Below are positions 38,043 through 47,968 of a DNA stretch of 48,640 bases, in pieces; the first letter of the stretch is position 1; the number at the start of each line of letters is the position of its first letter. The DNA comes from CAYPHY01 sp964410625 (GTDB lineage Bacteria; Chloroflexota; Anaerolineae; Promineifilales; Promineifilaceae), in contig CAYPHY010000039.1 in NCBI GenBank assembly GCA_964410625.1, forward strand, positions 1 through 48,640, written 5' to 3'. A model generated the notes under the pieces. The model did no database searches and was not told the DNA's origin. It saw only the letters and a list, made by a program, of their open reading frames with translations. Position numbers and translations under genes: made by a program.

Positions 38043-41000
38043 TTAGTCCCCCTCGCTCTGTTCCGGTTCCCCCAGGTATTCCGCCCATTGAGGGCAGGTA
38101 AGCCGGTACTCCCGATTGGGGAAGTACAGTTGCCACTCCTCCCGGCTGAAATTGCGTCCGGCTCTGGCACAGGCCACTTCCACCAACTCATCCAACGATA
38201 AGTGCCACAAGCGAACGTTGCCGTTTTGGCTGGCGGCCGCCAACAAGCTCCCATCCGGGCTGAACGCCACCGCGCGAACGAAGTTCTCCCGATCACGAAG
38301 GATGACCGGCCGCGCTGTCGTCACGCCCTCGTCCGAAACCTCGGACGTTAGCTCCTCCAAACGCCACAAGCGAACCATGCTATCGTCGCTACCCGTCGCC
38401 AGCCAACGGCCGTCGTCGCTAAAAGTCAGGGCCTGGATGGGGTCTTGATAACCGCGCACGACAAGGGGGGTGGGCAAGTCGGCGGCCGTTTCCGCCTCCG
38501 CTAGTCCAGTCAGGTCCCACAAAAGCACAGAGCGATCCAGGCTGGCGGTTGCCAACCAGCGGCCGTCCGCGCTAAACGCCACCGCCTTCGCCCAATCTGT
38601 ATGCCCCGGCAAAATGAGCGGCTCCGGCGCTGAATCTATCACCTCCAACTCATCGTTGAAGATGGTTGACAACTCCCAAATTTGCACTGTGCCATCTTTA
38701 TTGCCGGTCGCCAGCCAACGGCCGTCCGCGCTAAAGTCGGCGTCCAATACATCGTCGGGATGGCTTAATTCGATTAGCGGTTCGGCCGCCTCCCCATCGG
38801 CAAGCACGGCCGCCAGCGACCACAAACGAGTGATAGAATCATCCCCGCCCGTCGCCAGCAAGCGATCATCGGGACTAAAGGCCACCGTTGTTACCGGCGA
38901 TTGGTGGTCATCTAGCCGGATTGGCTCGGCCTCTGAATGGCCAACAGGCCAGAGGCGAACGAATCCATCACCACTTCCTGTTGCCAACCAACGGCTGTCC
39001 GCGCTGAAAGCCATATCCAGCACGGCCGCCTCGTAGCCACCCAAAATAACCGGTCTGGCCTGCGGATCAGTCACATCCCATAAGCGAGCTACCCGGTCTT
39101 GCCCGCCCGTTGCCAGCCAACGGCCGTCAGGGCTGAACACAGCATTATAGACCCAGCCAACGTGATCGCGTAGCACCGCTGGCTCCGCCCAGGGGTCATA
39201 CCCCCACCAATCCTGGCCCATACCCCACAGGCGTACCGATCCAGATCGGCCGCCCGATGCCAACAGCCGCCCATCGGGACTGAAGGCGACCGCATTTGCA
39301 CCAGACTCATGCCCTAGTAAAACGATTGGCCTTTCTTCTGGCTCGCCAGTCAGGTCCCACAACTGGATCGTTCCATCCCAGGCGGCCGTAGCCAGCCAAC
39401 GGCTATCGGGGCTAAATACCTCATCCCGCACCCACTCGCTGTGACCGCGCAAGACATCCGGTTCCGCGCTCAAGTCACCACTTAAGTCCCATAAGCGCAC
39501 CGTCGTATCCCGGCTGGCGGTTGCCAACCAACGGCCGTTGGGACTGAAGAGCACTTTTCGCAACCAATGGGTATGGCCGCCTAAGACGGTAGATGTAATC
39601 GAAGCTGGATCAGCTAACTCCCACAAACGGACGGTATTATCGCGGCTGCCTGTCGCCAACCGGCGGCCGTCGGGGCTGAAGGCCACCGAGCGAATTGGCC
39701 CCTCATGTCCCGATAAGATGACGGACTCTCCTGTAAAATCACCCCCACCTGCACTGTCTAGCGATTCTATATTCCACAAACGGGCGGTGTTGTCACTACT
39801 TCCCGTCGCCAACCAACGGCCGTCGGGGCTGAAGGCCAAACACCATACCGCGCCCTCATGCCCACGCAGGACAATGGCACTTTCGCCACTGTTAGCAACA
39901 ACACCATTCATATCCCACAGTCGCGCCGTCCCATCTTCGCTCACCGTCGCCAGCCAACGGCCGTTGGGGCTGAAGCTCAGCTCGTTGACCCCGGCCTCAT
40001 GCCCTTGAAGGATGATCGGTTCCGCGTTCAAATCGGTTAGATTCCACAAGTGGATAGTGCTGTCTGTGCTGGTAGTCACCAACCAGTGGCTATCCGGGCT
40101 GAAGGCCACCGCGCGAACGACTCCCTCATGACCACGTAAGACCAGCGGCTCGACCTGTAGGTTTTCATTCAAGTCAAAATTAGACGTTCGGGAAATGTCC
40201 CAAAGCCGCGCCGTGCCGTCGTCACTGGCCGTCGCCAGCCAACGGCCGTCCGGGCTGAGAGCCACTGCCCTTACCAGCAGCAGATGAGGGGCAAGCGCCC
40301 GCCCCGCCGTATGCGCCAGGGTAAATCGCAGTTGACTCTCTAAGGCGGCCGTGTCCAACGCTTCGGTCCCGCTTTGGTCGCTGATGTGAAGTGCCTCTAA
40401 AGCGAGAAGATGGGACAGCGGCGGAGACTCCTCCAGGATGACGGCCGATTGTGCCACCAATTCCTCAATCAGCAGGCGGCTATTAAGCGTTTCCACCTCC
40501 TGGCGGGCTGCTTGTTCTTCTTGTTGGGCGACCAGCGCCAGCGATTCATTTTCCTCGGCCAATAGTCGCGCTGTTTCGGCCGCTTCCCGCTGGCGACTAG
40601 CCTCCTGGAGCTGGTTAAAGAACAAAATGGCAGCCACGGCCGCCAGCAGTAAGGCCACGCCGAGAGTATTCCGCAAGCGGCGCAGACGTGTGGCCGTTCG
40701 GCGCTCCATTTCAAGCTGCTCTGCCTGTCGTTGTTGCTCCGCAGCCTGTGCTTTTTGTTCTGCTGCCCGTGCTTCCGAAGCATTCAGAAACAGTTGTTCA
40801 AGCGGATTGAGTTCGCCATGATGCAGAGCCACCCACTCCTGGGTTTGTTCCAGCCGCGCTCCTTGATAGAGAAAGCTAGGGTCGCCATCACTCGCTTCCC
40901 AATCGTGAGCGGCATTGGTCAGTTGGCGATAGAGCAACAAGCCTTCACGATCTCTGGACAGCCATTGGCGCAATGCCGGCCACTCGCGGATCAACGCTTC

Positions 41001-43775
41001 ATGGGCAACTTCGGCCGTCTCCCTGGCGACCACAACCAAACGCGCTTCAACCAGCTTTTGCAGCACGGCTTCCGTCTGCGATGTTTCACCCACGCTAGGA
41101 ATCAACTCATCCAACGACACCCGTCGCCGCGTGTCGGGGGAGGGCAATCCCCCTTCGGCCGTTCCCTCTCCTAGCTCCGTCAGCCGCAGAAAGATGCGCC
41201 GGGCAATCACTTTTTCCTCGGCAGAAAGGCTTTGGTAAACTCCCTCCGCCGTTTGGGCAATCGCCCCCTGCACACCACCGGCGGCCGCATAACCGGCTAA
41301 GGTCAGAGTACGGCCGCGCCGCCGCCGCCACGTCTCCAACAAAGCATGGGAGAGCAACGGCAACGCTCCCGGCTCATCCCCCACATCGCGCAAAATCAAG
41401 TCCACCAACCCCGGTTCAAAGTCCCATTCCGCTTGCCGCGCCGGTTCTTCAATGGCTCGACGCAACTCCTCGCTGTTCATCGGCCCGATATACTCTTGCC
41501 GCCGCGCCACCGCCTGGCGCAGATTGGCATATTGGGCGCAGTGGGCGTAAAAGTCAGCCCGCAACACAATGACGACTGTTGCTCCGCCCCCGGCTTCTGC
41601 GGCCGTCAGCAAATTATCAATGTACGCCCTTCGTTCCCGCTCATCACGACACAGGGTAAACAGCTCTTCAAATTGATCAACGGCGATGAATAAATGAGGC
41701 GGCTTCAAGGAGTGGGGGTGGGTGTAGTTAGTAGCGACTGCCTTCTTTGTCGCTTCACGTTTGCTGAGAGGCTTACTGTCTGAGATAGAGCCATTATCCA
41801 CTTGCTCATTCACAAAACGCAGCAAAGTCAGAGGATCGGCTCGCATATCATTTCGCAAGCTGAGGATAGCGGACTGATCAATCTCTTCATCTTCGGCGCC
41901 CAACTCAATTACCAGGGCTTCGGCCAATGTTGTCAGCGGCTCGGCCGTCGGCGTCACCACCACATAGCGCCAGTTGCGACTGCCGGATGGTGATAATGTT
42001 CCATCAGCCAGCGGCTTCTCCTGCCGCAGCGTGGCAATCAGCCCGGCACGCAAAATGGAGGACTTGCCACTGCCGGACGCACCAATCACAACAGCTAAAC
42101 AATCATCTTCCCGCACCAAATTAACCAGGCGGGCGGTTAGCAGTTCACGGCCGAAAAAGCGGCCAGCGTCGGCCTCGTCGAAGTAATTTAGACCAAGAAA
42201 CGGCGCATCGCCGGGTGCAGGTCGTTGGTCCAGAGCCGTTTTCAGTTCCAGCAATGCTTGTTGTACTTCGGCCGCTGATTGTGGGCGGTCGGCCGCCTCT
42301 CGCGCCAGCAAGCGGCCGATCAGGGCATCAAACCCCTTCGTTAATTGCGGGTTGTGGACACTGGGTGGGTCGGGGACCTCAGTATGAGAGAGGTCTTGCA
42401 TAGAAAACGGCAAACGGCCGGTCACCATTTCATATAGCAAGACGCCCAGCGAGAATAAGTCTGATTGGACGGTAGCCCCATGGCCTTCTAACACTTCCGG
42501 GGCGAGATAGGGAATCGTGCCGGGGAGCGTAGCCAGCATCGCCTGCTGGTTAGGCACGCCCGTTGTCGTCGCATCGGCCACTCGCGCCAGGCCAAAGTCC
42601 ATCAGCTTAATGATCTGGTGTGGCCCCACTATCACGTTTTCCGGCTTGATGTCACCATGAATGACGCCGTTGGCGTGGGCTTCCTCCAGCGCTGCGCAAA
42701 TTTGGCGGCCGATAGCCAGCGCTTCCTCGACTGACTGGGGCGAGTAGTCACGCAGCGTAACCCCTTCGGCCAGTTCCATAACGATGTAGGGTAAGGGCTG
42801 GTTTTGCTCTAATAGCCGCGCTTCTCCGGCGTCGTAGACCGTAAGGACATTGGGATGGTTGAGCCGGGCGATGGTTTGCGCTTCGTGCAGCCAATGGACA
42901 CGCCCCTCTGTCCCTAGATGTCCCGGTTGCAAAATCTTGACCGCCACCTCCCGCGCCAACAAGGTGTCTTGCGCCTGATAAACAATCCCCATGCCCCCAC
43001 GGCCGATCACCTCGTCCAGATGATAACGCCCCTGAAAGGTGGAGGCGGCCGCCAGGACGGCCGGGCTTTCCCCATGGACTAACCGTTCATAAACCAACTG
43101 CGTTTGCTCCGATGGCAAAACATCCAGTTCGGCATCCAATGCTTGTGAACATCGCTGGTAGACATGGGCTACCTCTGACAGATTGTTCAGCCCGCCATGG
43201 GCGATCATCAATGCCCGGTATGCAGGTTCAGGTGTGGAACCCAGTGCAATCCAACGCTCCCCCCACTCTAATACCTCGTTCCAACGCTCGGCTATCACGA
43301 GTTTGTTGAGCAGTAGTTGCATTTTTTGCTCAAAAACGGCCGCTAATCGCTCCCGTTTGCGGATGACCCACTCCTCATAGAAACCGGGTAGCAGCTCCCC
43401 CTGGTAGACGGAAACGGCCGAGATCAGCGCTTCAATAGATGTATTCTCATCCATTTTGCGCTCCAGTTCGGCCGTGTCCAGCCAATAATCGGCTTTTGGA
43501 TCAAATTGGACGCTTAGGTCATCAATCAGGAGGTAAGCGGAGGCAACGGGTTCGAGGACTTTGCGAAGACGCCAAAGGGTGTGGCGCAAATTGCTGCGGG
43601 CGGTGGGTTCGTCGGCATCGGGCCAAAATAACCCGGCGATCATCTCGCGCCGGTGAGCGGTTCCAGCAGACAAGACGAGATATGCCAGTAAGGACTGGGA
43701 ACGACGTAGCTGGAATTCAAGCGGCCGTCCATCTAGGGAAGCAGTAAAGCGGCCGAGCAATCTTAGCTCTAGCAT
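38043..43775 (-). CDS. BTAD transcription activator - Ser/Thr kinase - STAND NTPase - TM - WD40 fusion
   Basis: A 1,910-residue single protein. Residues about 1-95: OmpR/SARP-type winged helix (LELRLLGRFTASLDGRP; LRHTLWRLRKVL). About 100-240: bacterial transcriptional activation (BTAD) helices. About 250-515: Hanks kinase (GRGGMGIVYQAQ; VAVKIL with Lys about 280; HGDIKPENV, an RD-less catalytic loop; DFG about 393; APE). About 525-940: nSTAND NTPase (GASGSGKSS Walker A; LFIAVDQFEELF Walker B/sensor). About 1037-1053: one hydrophobic helix (TLGVALLLAAVAAILFF) followed by coiled coil. About 1165-1835: 15 WD40 repeats (FSPDGRWLATGS...RLWDL). ATG 43775 replaces the TTG at 43781. The topology suggests the regulatory head inside and the propellers outside the membrane, if the helix spans it. 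Signal and target genes unknown. Confidence 0.93.
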   Translation of the reverse strand: MLELRLLGRFTASLDGRPLEFQLRRSQSLLAYLVLSAGTAHRREMIAGLFWPDADEPTARSNLRHTLWRLRKVLEPVASAYLLIDDLSVQFDPKADYWLDTAELERKMDENTSIEALISAVSVYQGELLPGFYEEWVIRKRERLAAVFEQKMQLLLNKLVIAERWNEVLEWGERWIALGSTPEPAYRALMIAHGGLNNLSEVAHVYQRCSQALDAELDVLPSEQTQLVYERLVHGESPAVLAAASTFQGRYHLDEVIGRGGMGIVYQAQDTLLAREVAVKILQPGHLGTEGRVHWLHEAQTIARLNHPNVLTVYDAGEARLLEQNQPLPYIVMELAEGVTLRDYSPQSVEEALAIGRQICAALEEAHANGVIHGDIKPENVIVGPHQIIKLMDFGLARVADATTTGVPNQQAMLATLPGTIPYLAPEVLEGHGATVQSDLFSLGVLLYEMVTGRLPFSMQDLSHTEVPDPPSVHNPQLTKGFDALIGRLLAREAADRPQSAAEVQQALLELKTALDQRPAPGDAPFLGLNYFDEADAGRFFGRELLTARLVNLVREDDCLAVVIGASGSGKSSILRAGLIATLRQEKPLADGTLSPSGSRNWRYVVVTPTAEPLTTLAEALVIELGAEDEEIDQSAILSLRNDMRADPLTLLRFVNEQVDNGSISDSKPLSKREATKKAVATNYTHPHSLKPPHLFIAVDQFEELFTLCRDERERRAYIDNLLTAAEAGGGATVVIVLRADFYAHCAQYANLRQAVARRQEYIGPMNSEELRRAIEEPARQAEWDFEPGLVDLILRDVGDEPGALPLLSHALLETWRRRRGRTLTLAGYAAAGGVQGAIAQTAEGVYQSLSAEEKVIARRIFLRLTELGEGTAEGGLPSPDTRRRVSLDELIPSVGETSQTEAVLQKLVEARLVVVARETAEVAHEALIREWPALRQWLSRDREGLLLYRQLTNAAHDWEASDGDPSFLYQGARLEQTQEWVALHHGELNPLEQLFLNASEARAAEQKAQAAEQQRQAEQLEMERRTATRLRRLRNTLGVALLLAAVAAILFFNQLQEASRQREAAETARLLAEENESLALVAQQEEQAARQEVETLNSRLLIEELVAQSAVILEESPPLSHLLALEALHISDQSGTEALDTAALESQLRFTLAHTAGRALAPHLLLVRAVALSPDGRWLATASDDGTARLWDISRTSNFDLNENLQVEPLVLRGHEGVVRAVAFSPDSHWLVTTSTDSTIHLWNLTDLNAEPIILQGHEAGVNELSFSPNGRWLATVSEDGTARLWDMNGVVANSGESAIVLRGHEGAVWCLAFSPDGRWLATGSSDNTARLWNIESLDSAGGGDFTGESVILSGHEGPIRSVAFSPDGRRLATGSRDNTVRLWELADPASITSTVLGGHTHWLRKVLFSPNGRWLATASRDTTVRLWDLSGDLSAEPDVLRGHSEWVRDEVFSPDSRWLATAAWDGTIQLWDLTGEPEERPIVLLGHESGANAVAFSPDGRLLASGGRSGSVRLWGMGQDWWGYDPWAEPAVLRDHVGWVYNAVFSPDGRWLATGGQDRVARLWDVTDPQARPVILGGYEAAVLDMAFSADSRWLATGSGDGFVRLWPVGHSEAEPIRLDDHQSPVTTVAFSPDDRLLATGGDDSITRLWSLAAVLADGEAAEPLIELSHPDDVLDADFSADGRWLATGNKDGTVQIWELSTIFNDELEVIDSAPEPLILPGHTDWAKAVAFSADGRWLATASLDRSVLLWDLTGLAEAETAADLPTPLVVRGYQDPIQALTFSDDGRWLATGSDDSMVRLWRLEELTSEVSDEGVTTARPVILRDRENFVRAVAFSPDGSLLAAASQNGNVRLWHLSLDELVEVACARAGRNFSREEWQLYFPNREYRLTCPQWAEYLGEPEQSEGD
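38200..40270 (-). repeat. WD40-coding DNA repeats, about 130-150 bp period
   Basis: Each blade carries a near-constant core that reads on the plus strand CCAACGGCCGTCGGGGCTGA or a close variant (for example around 39118, 39533, 39663, 39818, 40240). Fifteen copies, spaced 129-160 bp. Such arrays recombine and change blade number. Confidence 0.8.
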
Positions 43776-43935
43776 CGACAACCATATTCGCCTGTGTCAC
43801 ATAACCCGACACAAAAACAAGTGCCGGATGCTATCACCAATGGCCTGACATTTCAAGACGCCTGTTTACACACGTATTGTATTCCAGGCTACACAACCCA
43901 ACCAGTCCACTCCTCCTACTTTTATGACTGTCTTC

Positions 43936-44355
43936 TCAACGCTTGTCCGCTTCAAGGTGGCGGGTGGTGATATATTCCATCGTTGCTTCGGCGATGAGAC
44001 CAAACCTGGTTTCTCCGCGTTGTGCAGCGTAGTTGTCCATTAGCGATAGCACACGTTCTGGAAGCGTAATATTGACCCGCTTTGATTTCCCCGACAGCTT
44101 TGAGATGTCTACAGAAACCAATGCCCAAAAACCATCTGCATAATCAGGATTAGCGTAATGATGCTCAATGGTCCTTGGCATTGGCACAGGTTCACCATCC
44201 AGTAATAGCCCCTCAATGTGGGTCTCAATTGCCTCAGTCACTTGCAATAGCGCATTATCTACGGTTTCACCAGCAGAGAAACACCCAGGTAAATCGGGTA
44301 CAGTAACCCCATAATCACTATTTGTATCTTTGTGAATTACAACCGGGTAGCGCAT
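43936..44355 (-). CDS. Orphan HicB-family antitoxin-like protein
   Basis: A 139-residue protein. The N-terminal half is the HicB partial RNase-H-like fold (YPVVIHKDTNSDYGVTVPDL, PGCFSAGETVDNALLQVTEA); the C-terminal part is a ribbon-helix-helix (KRVNITLPERVLSLMDNYAA). HicB normally neutralises the small HicA toxin encoded next to it, but no hicA-like frame is present on either side (43782-43935 or 44356-44431). ATG 44355 (MRYPVV) has AAGGTGA six bases upstream and is chosen over the TTG/other start at 44388. It may be a solitary regulator. Confidence 0.87.
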   Translation of the reverse strand: MRYPVVIHKDTNSDYGVTVPDLPGCFSAGETVDNALLQVTEAIETHIEGLLLDGEPVPMPRTIEHHYANPDYADGFWALVSVDISKLSGKSKRVNITLPERVLSLMDNYAAQRGETRFGLIAEATMEYITTRHLEADKR

Positions 44356-44379
44356 AAAGATCACCTTGTGTTTACACAC

Positions 44380-44408
44380 ATTATACACACTTAGAATGTG
44401 CTTGTAAT
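44380..44408 (-). promoter_or_regulatory. Promoter of the hicB-like gene
   Basis: On the minus strand ATTACA (44403-44408), a 17-bp spacer and a consensus TATAAT (44380-44385), 24 bp before the start codon. Confidence 0.6.
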
Positions 44409-44431
44409 GCCCTTATATGGCTTTAGCGCCT

Positions 44432-45127
<696 letters not shown>

Positions 45128-45130
45128 GCA

Positions 45131-45193
45131 GTCACCCAGTCTCCCAATCTCCTAGTCTCTGAGAATGAGAGACTAGGAGACTGGGAGATTAGT
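45131..45193. repeat. GAGACT-family hairpin (A family) between livG and livF
   Basis: The left arm 45136-45160 (CAGTCTCCCAATCTCCTAGT core) pairs almost perfectly with 45163-45192 (AGAGACTAGGAGACTGGGAG). The livG stop TAA (45189-45191) is at its edge. It could lower livF expression relative to livHMG. Confidence 0.7.
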
Positions 45194-45929
45194 TCTTTCC
45201 TAGATAGATTTCCTGCACTCGTTCATCTCGCCGCACTTCGTCCGGTGTTCCACTGCGAATCACCTGGCCGTAATGTAGGACGGTGATGCGGTCGGCGAGG
45301 GTGAAGATGACATCCATATCATGTTCAACGATGAGCAGTGTCAACGAGCGTGGCAGCTCCTGGATCAGGCGGGTCATATCGGCCGTTTCCGCCGGTGACA
45401 TCCCGGCTGTAGGTTCGTCCAGCAAGAGGATCGCCGGTTCTACGGCCAAAGCCAGCGCGATCTCCAATGCCCGCTGTTGGCCGTAAGCCAGTTCATTCAC
45501 GACCACATCGCGCTGTGGTAGCAGGCCGACCCGCGCCAGGGTTGCCTCGGCTGCTTCCTGAAGTTCGCTAAAGGAGGCAATCGGCCGAAACCAGTGGCGA
45601 TTGATCCGCCGCCGGTGCTGGACCGCCAGGCGAACATTCTCCAATGCAGACAGACCAGCAAACAAGTTATTGCGTTGAAAAGTATGGCCGAGACCGCGAT
45701 TGGCTCGTTCAGCCACCGGCAAGGCGGTCACATCATTGGCATCCAAGAAAACCTGACCGGCCGAGGGCCGTAATTCCCCGCTAATCAGGTTAAATAGTGT
45801 GCTTTTTCCCGCCCCGTTTGGGCCGATGATGGCGTGGCGTTCACCGGGTTCGGCCGCCAATGATACTTGATCCAACGCCAGCAAACCGCCGAAGTTTTTA
45901 CTCAGCTTCTCCACTGTCAAGCGGCTCAT
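45189..45929 (-). CDS. livG: Branched-chain amino-acid-type ABC transporter ATPase (LivG)
   Basis: A 246-residue ATPase: Walker A IIGPNGAGKSTLFNLISG, the degenerate signature of the family ELAYGQQRALEIALALA, Walker B ILLLDEPTAGMSP and switch His LIVEHDMDVIFTLADRITVL (20 residues). ATG 45929 overlaps the livM stop by one base (TGATG); the upstream TTG at 45932 is less likely. The residues before the stop are GKN, followed by repeat. Confidence 0.95.
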   Translation of the reverse strand: MSRLTVEKLSKNFGGLLALDQVSLAAEPGERHAIIGPNGAGKSTLFNLISGELRPSAGQVFLDANDVTALPVAERANRGLGHTFQRNNLFAGLSALENVRLAVQHRRRINRHWFRPIASFSELQEAAEATLARVGLLPQRDVVVNELAYGQQRALEIALALAVEPAILLLDEPTAGMSPAETADMTRLIQELPRSLTLLIVEHDMDVIFTLADRITVLHYGQVIRSGTPDEVRRDERVQEIYLGKN

Positions 45930-46975
45930 CAATCGCCATCCCCCCCGTAACGTGGGTTGCCAACCCGCGCTATGGCTCTCTCATTGCGCCACTGCCGCCA
46001 TAGACCAACCAACCCACGTGGCGCGAAAAGCACAAAGGCGATAAACAACAGCCCTTCCAACGTTTCCCAACGATCAATGTAACTACTGATCAGCAAAGGA
46101 AAGAGGCGCACAATCGTCGCTCCCACCAGTGGGCCGGACAGCGTTCCTGCTCCGCCGATGATTACCATCAGCATCACCTCGCCGGAGGTCTTCCAGTAGA
46201 GATACTCTGGCGCGGCCTGGCGAAAGGAGGAAACCATCAGCAGCCCCGCCAATCCGCCAAACGCCCCGGCAATGGCAAAGGCGGCCATCTTATAGCGAAA
46301 GGTGGCGTAGCCCAGGGCACGCATTCGCTGTTCATTTTCGCGGATACCGCGCAGTGTCCAACCAAAGGGGCTATTGACAATCCGTCGCAATAGCCAGTAG
46401 GAAAGGAGAAAGAAGAAGATGGTCAGGAAGTAAAAGCTCTCACGGGAAGTGAAGCTGTAGCTGAGGGGGCCGATGCCGATGGTCGGCCGCGCCACCCCCG
46501 CCAACCCGTCCGACCCACCCGTCACCCCCGACCAACGGATGGCGATGCTGAACAACATCTGGGCAATGGCCAGCGTGATCATCAAAAAATAGATGCCATT
46601 GGTGCGCAGAACGAAGAAGCCCACGACCAGCGCCACCAATGCTGTCACTATCAAGACAAAAGGTAGGGTGATAAATAGGTTGCTGGTTAGCCCTAACGCC
46701 GGTGCGTTGTTTCCGGCCAGATAGGCAACAAGATAGCCACCCAACCCGAAAAAGGCCGCGTGCCCGAAGGATGGCAGGCCAGTATAACCTAGCAGCAGAT
46801 CGAGGCTCATCGCAAAAATGGCGAAGATGAGGATGTCTATGGTCAGGCTGAGATAGTAGGGGCGAGCGAGGAAAGGCCAGGCCAGGATGAGCAATGCAAG
46901 CAGGGCGAACAACAACGGCCGTCGCCGCCCGGCCCACGTCTGCAATTGGATGATCCGTGTCGCCACTGTTGTCAT
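45929..46975 (-). CDS. livM: Branched-chain amino-acid-type ABC transporter permease (LivM)
   Basis: A 348-residue membrane protein with nine or so hydrophobic segments. Conserved LivM strings: MSLDLLLGYTGLPSFGHAAF, LRTNGIYFLMITLAIAQMLF, and the EAA-like loop IRENEQRMRALGYATFRYKM. Overlaps livH by 4 bp (ATGA), so the two are co-translated. C-terminal tail WRQWRNERAIARVGNP is basic and cytoplasmic. Confidence 0.94.
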   Translation of the reverse strand: MTTVATRIIQLQTWAGRRRPLLFALLALLILAWPFLARPYYLSLTIDILIFAIFAMSLDLLLGYTGLPSFGHAAFFGLGGYLVAYLAGNNAPALGLTSNLFITLPFVLIVTALVALVVGFFVLRTNGIYFLMITLAIAQMLFSIAIRWSGVTGGSDGLAGVARPTIGIGPLSYSFTSRESFYFLTIFFFLLSYWLLRRIVNSPFGWTLRGIRENEQRMRALGYATFRYKMAAFAIAGAFGGLAGLLMVSSFRQAAPEYLYWKTSGEVMLMVIIGGAGTLSGPLVGATIVRLFPLLISSYIDRWETLEGLLFIAFVLFAPRGLVGLWRQWRNERAIARVGNPRYGGDGD

Positions 46976-47838
46976 GTGGTTTCCAGACTGAATAGACCGG
47001 TCGGCCGCAGCAACAGCACAACCGCCATGACACCAAACAAGATAAACAGAGAGAATTCAGGGATGATCGCCTTGCCAAAGGTATCGGCCATGCCGATCAG
47101 TAACGAGCCGAGGAATGCCCCCTTCAACGTTCCCAGGCCGCCGACCACGACAACCACAATGGTCAAAATTAAGATTTCAGAATCCAGACCTGGATATAAG
47201 GTCGTGATCGGCGCGCCGAGAACACCGGCCAACGCTGCCAGTGCCGTACCGACGGCGAAGACCCCGGCAAAGACAAGCTGGATGTTGATCCCCAATCCGC
47301 TGACCATCTGCGGATGTGTGACCCCGGCGCGGACAATCGCCCCAATGCGCGTGCGCCCCAGAAAGAGCCACAACCCCAAAGCCAGGAGCAGTCCAAACCC
47401 GATGATCGCCAGCCGGTAAATGGGGAAGCGGATGCCAAAGAAGGGGATTTGCCCGGCCAAGAAGGAGGGAGGGGGGACCGATTCGACAAACGCCCCCCAA
47501 TTCCACTGGATCAGATCGGTCAGGACGAGGGCGATGCCAAAGGTCAGCAACACCTGCTCTAAATGGCGTTCGCTGCCATACATGCGGCGGAGCAGGTAGC
47601 GCTCAACGACCAGGCCGAGCAGCCCGACGGCGATGGGGGCGACGATCACTGCCGGCCAAAAGGCGCCAAACTGGCGCACGGCCGTCAGCCCAATGTACCC
47701 GCCCAATAGATAAAACGCCCCGTGACTGAGGTTGATCACATTCATCTGCCCAAAGATCAACGACAATCCGGCGGCCATCGTAAACAGCAACATGCTGGAG
47801 ACAAAACCGTTGAGTAGTTGGATGAGGAAGTTTTCCAT
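46972..47838 (-). CDS. livH: Branched-chain amino-acid-type ABC transporter permease (LivH)
   Basis: A 288-residue membrane protein, first gene of livHMGF. Conserved strings: QLLNGFVSSMLLFTMAAGLS, MNVINLSHGAFYLLGGYIGL, and GTALAALAGVLGAPITTLYP. No binding protein is encoded in the operon; the Tat lipoprotein at 20232 is a possible partner. Substrates of this class include branched-chain amino acids, amides, urea and aromatic acids such as benzoate or anthranilate; the last would suit the window (inference). Confidence 0.94.
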   Translation of the reverse strand: MENFLIQLLNGFVSSMLLFTMAAGLSLIFGQMNVINLSHGAFYLLGGYIGLTAVRQFGAFWPAVIVAPIAVGLLGLVVERYLLRRMYGSERHLEQVLLTFGIALVLTDLIQWNWGAFVESVPPPSFLAGQIPFFGIRFPIYRLAIIGFGLLLALGLWLFLGRTRIGAIVRAGVTHPQMVSGLGINIQLVFAGVFAVGTALAALAGVLGAPITTLYPGLDSEILILTIVVVVVGGLGTLKGAFLGSLLIGMADTFGKAIIPEFSLFILFGVMAVVLLLRPTGLFSLETT

Positions 47839-47896
47839 CCGTCAATTCACTGCCAGTCCGTAATGCTTATTGCGCGGTTAAGAATTTTTAGCATCA

Positions 47897-47968
47897 AATT
47901 AGCGTAAGCGTTGCGCTGCCAATTTTCGCGAAAAATCATGCAAAATTGGCGTTCATTCGCGTAAATTA
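47897..47968. repeat. Inverted repeat of the ATTCGCGTAAATT type (I family)
   Basis: The inner arms GCCAATTTT and AAAATTGGC are exact; outer parts (AATTAGCGTAAGCG and CATTCGCGTAAATTAG) pair loosely. It covers the end of the thiamine-diphosphate enzyme gene (stop TGA 47953-47955), so the last residues NLRE and the stop are repeat-coded. Confidence 0.5.

Noticed and set aside
38470..39036. Plus-strand frames opposite the WD40 region
   Set aside because: Repetitive Ser/Pro/Arg-rich antisense shadows of the WD40 repeats.
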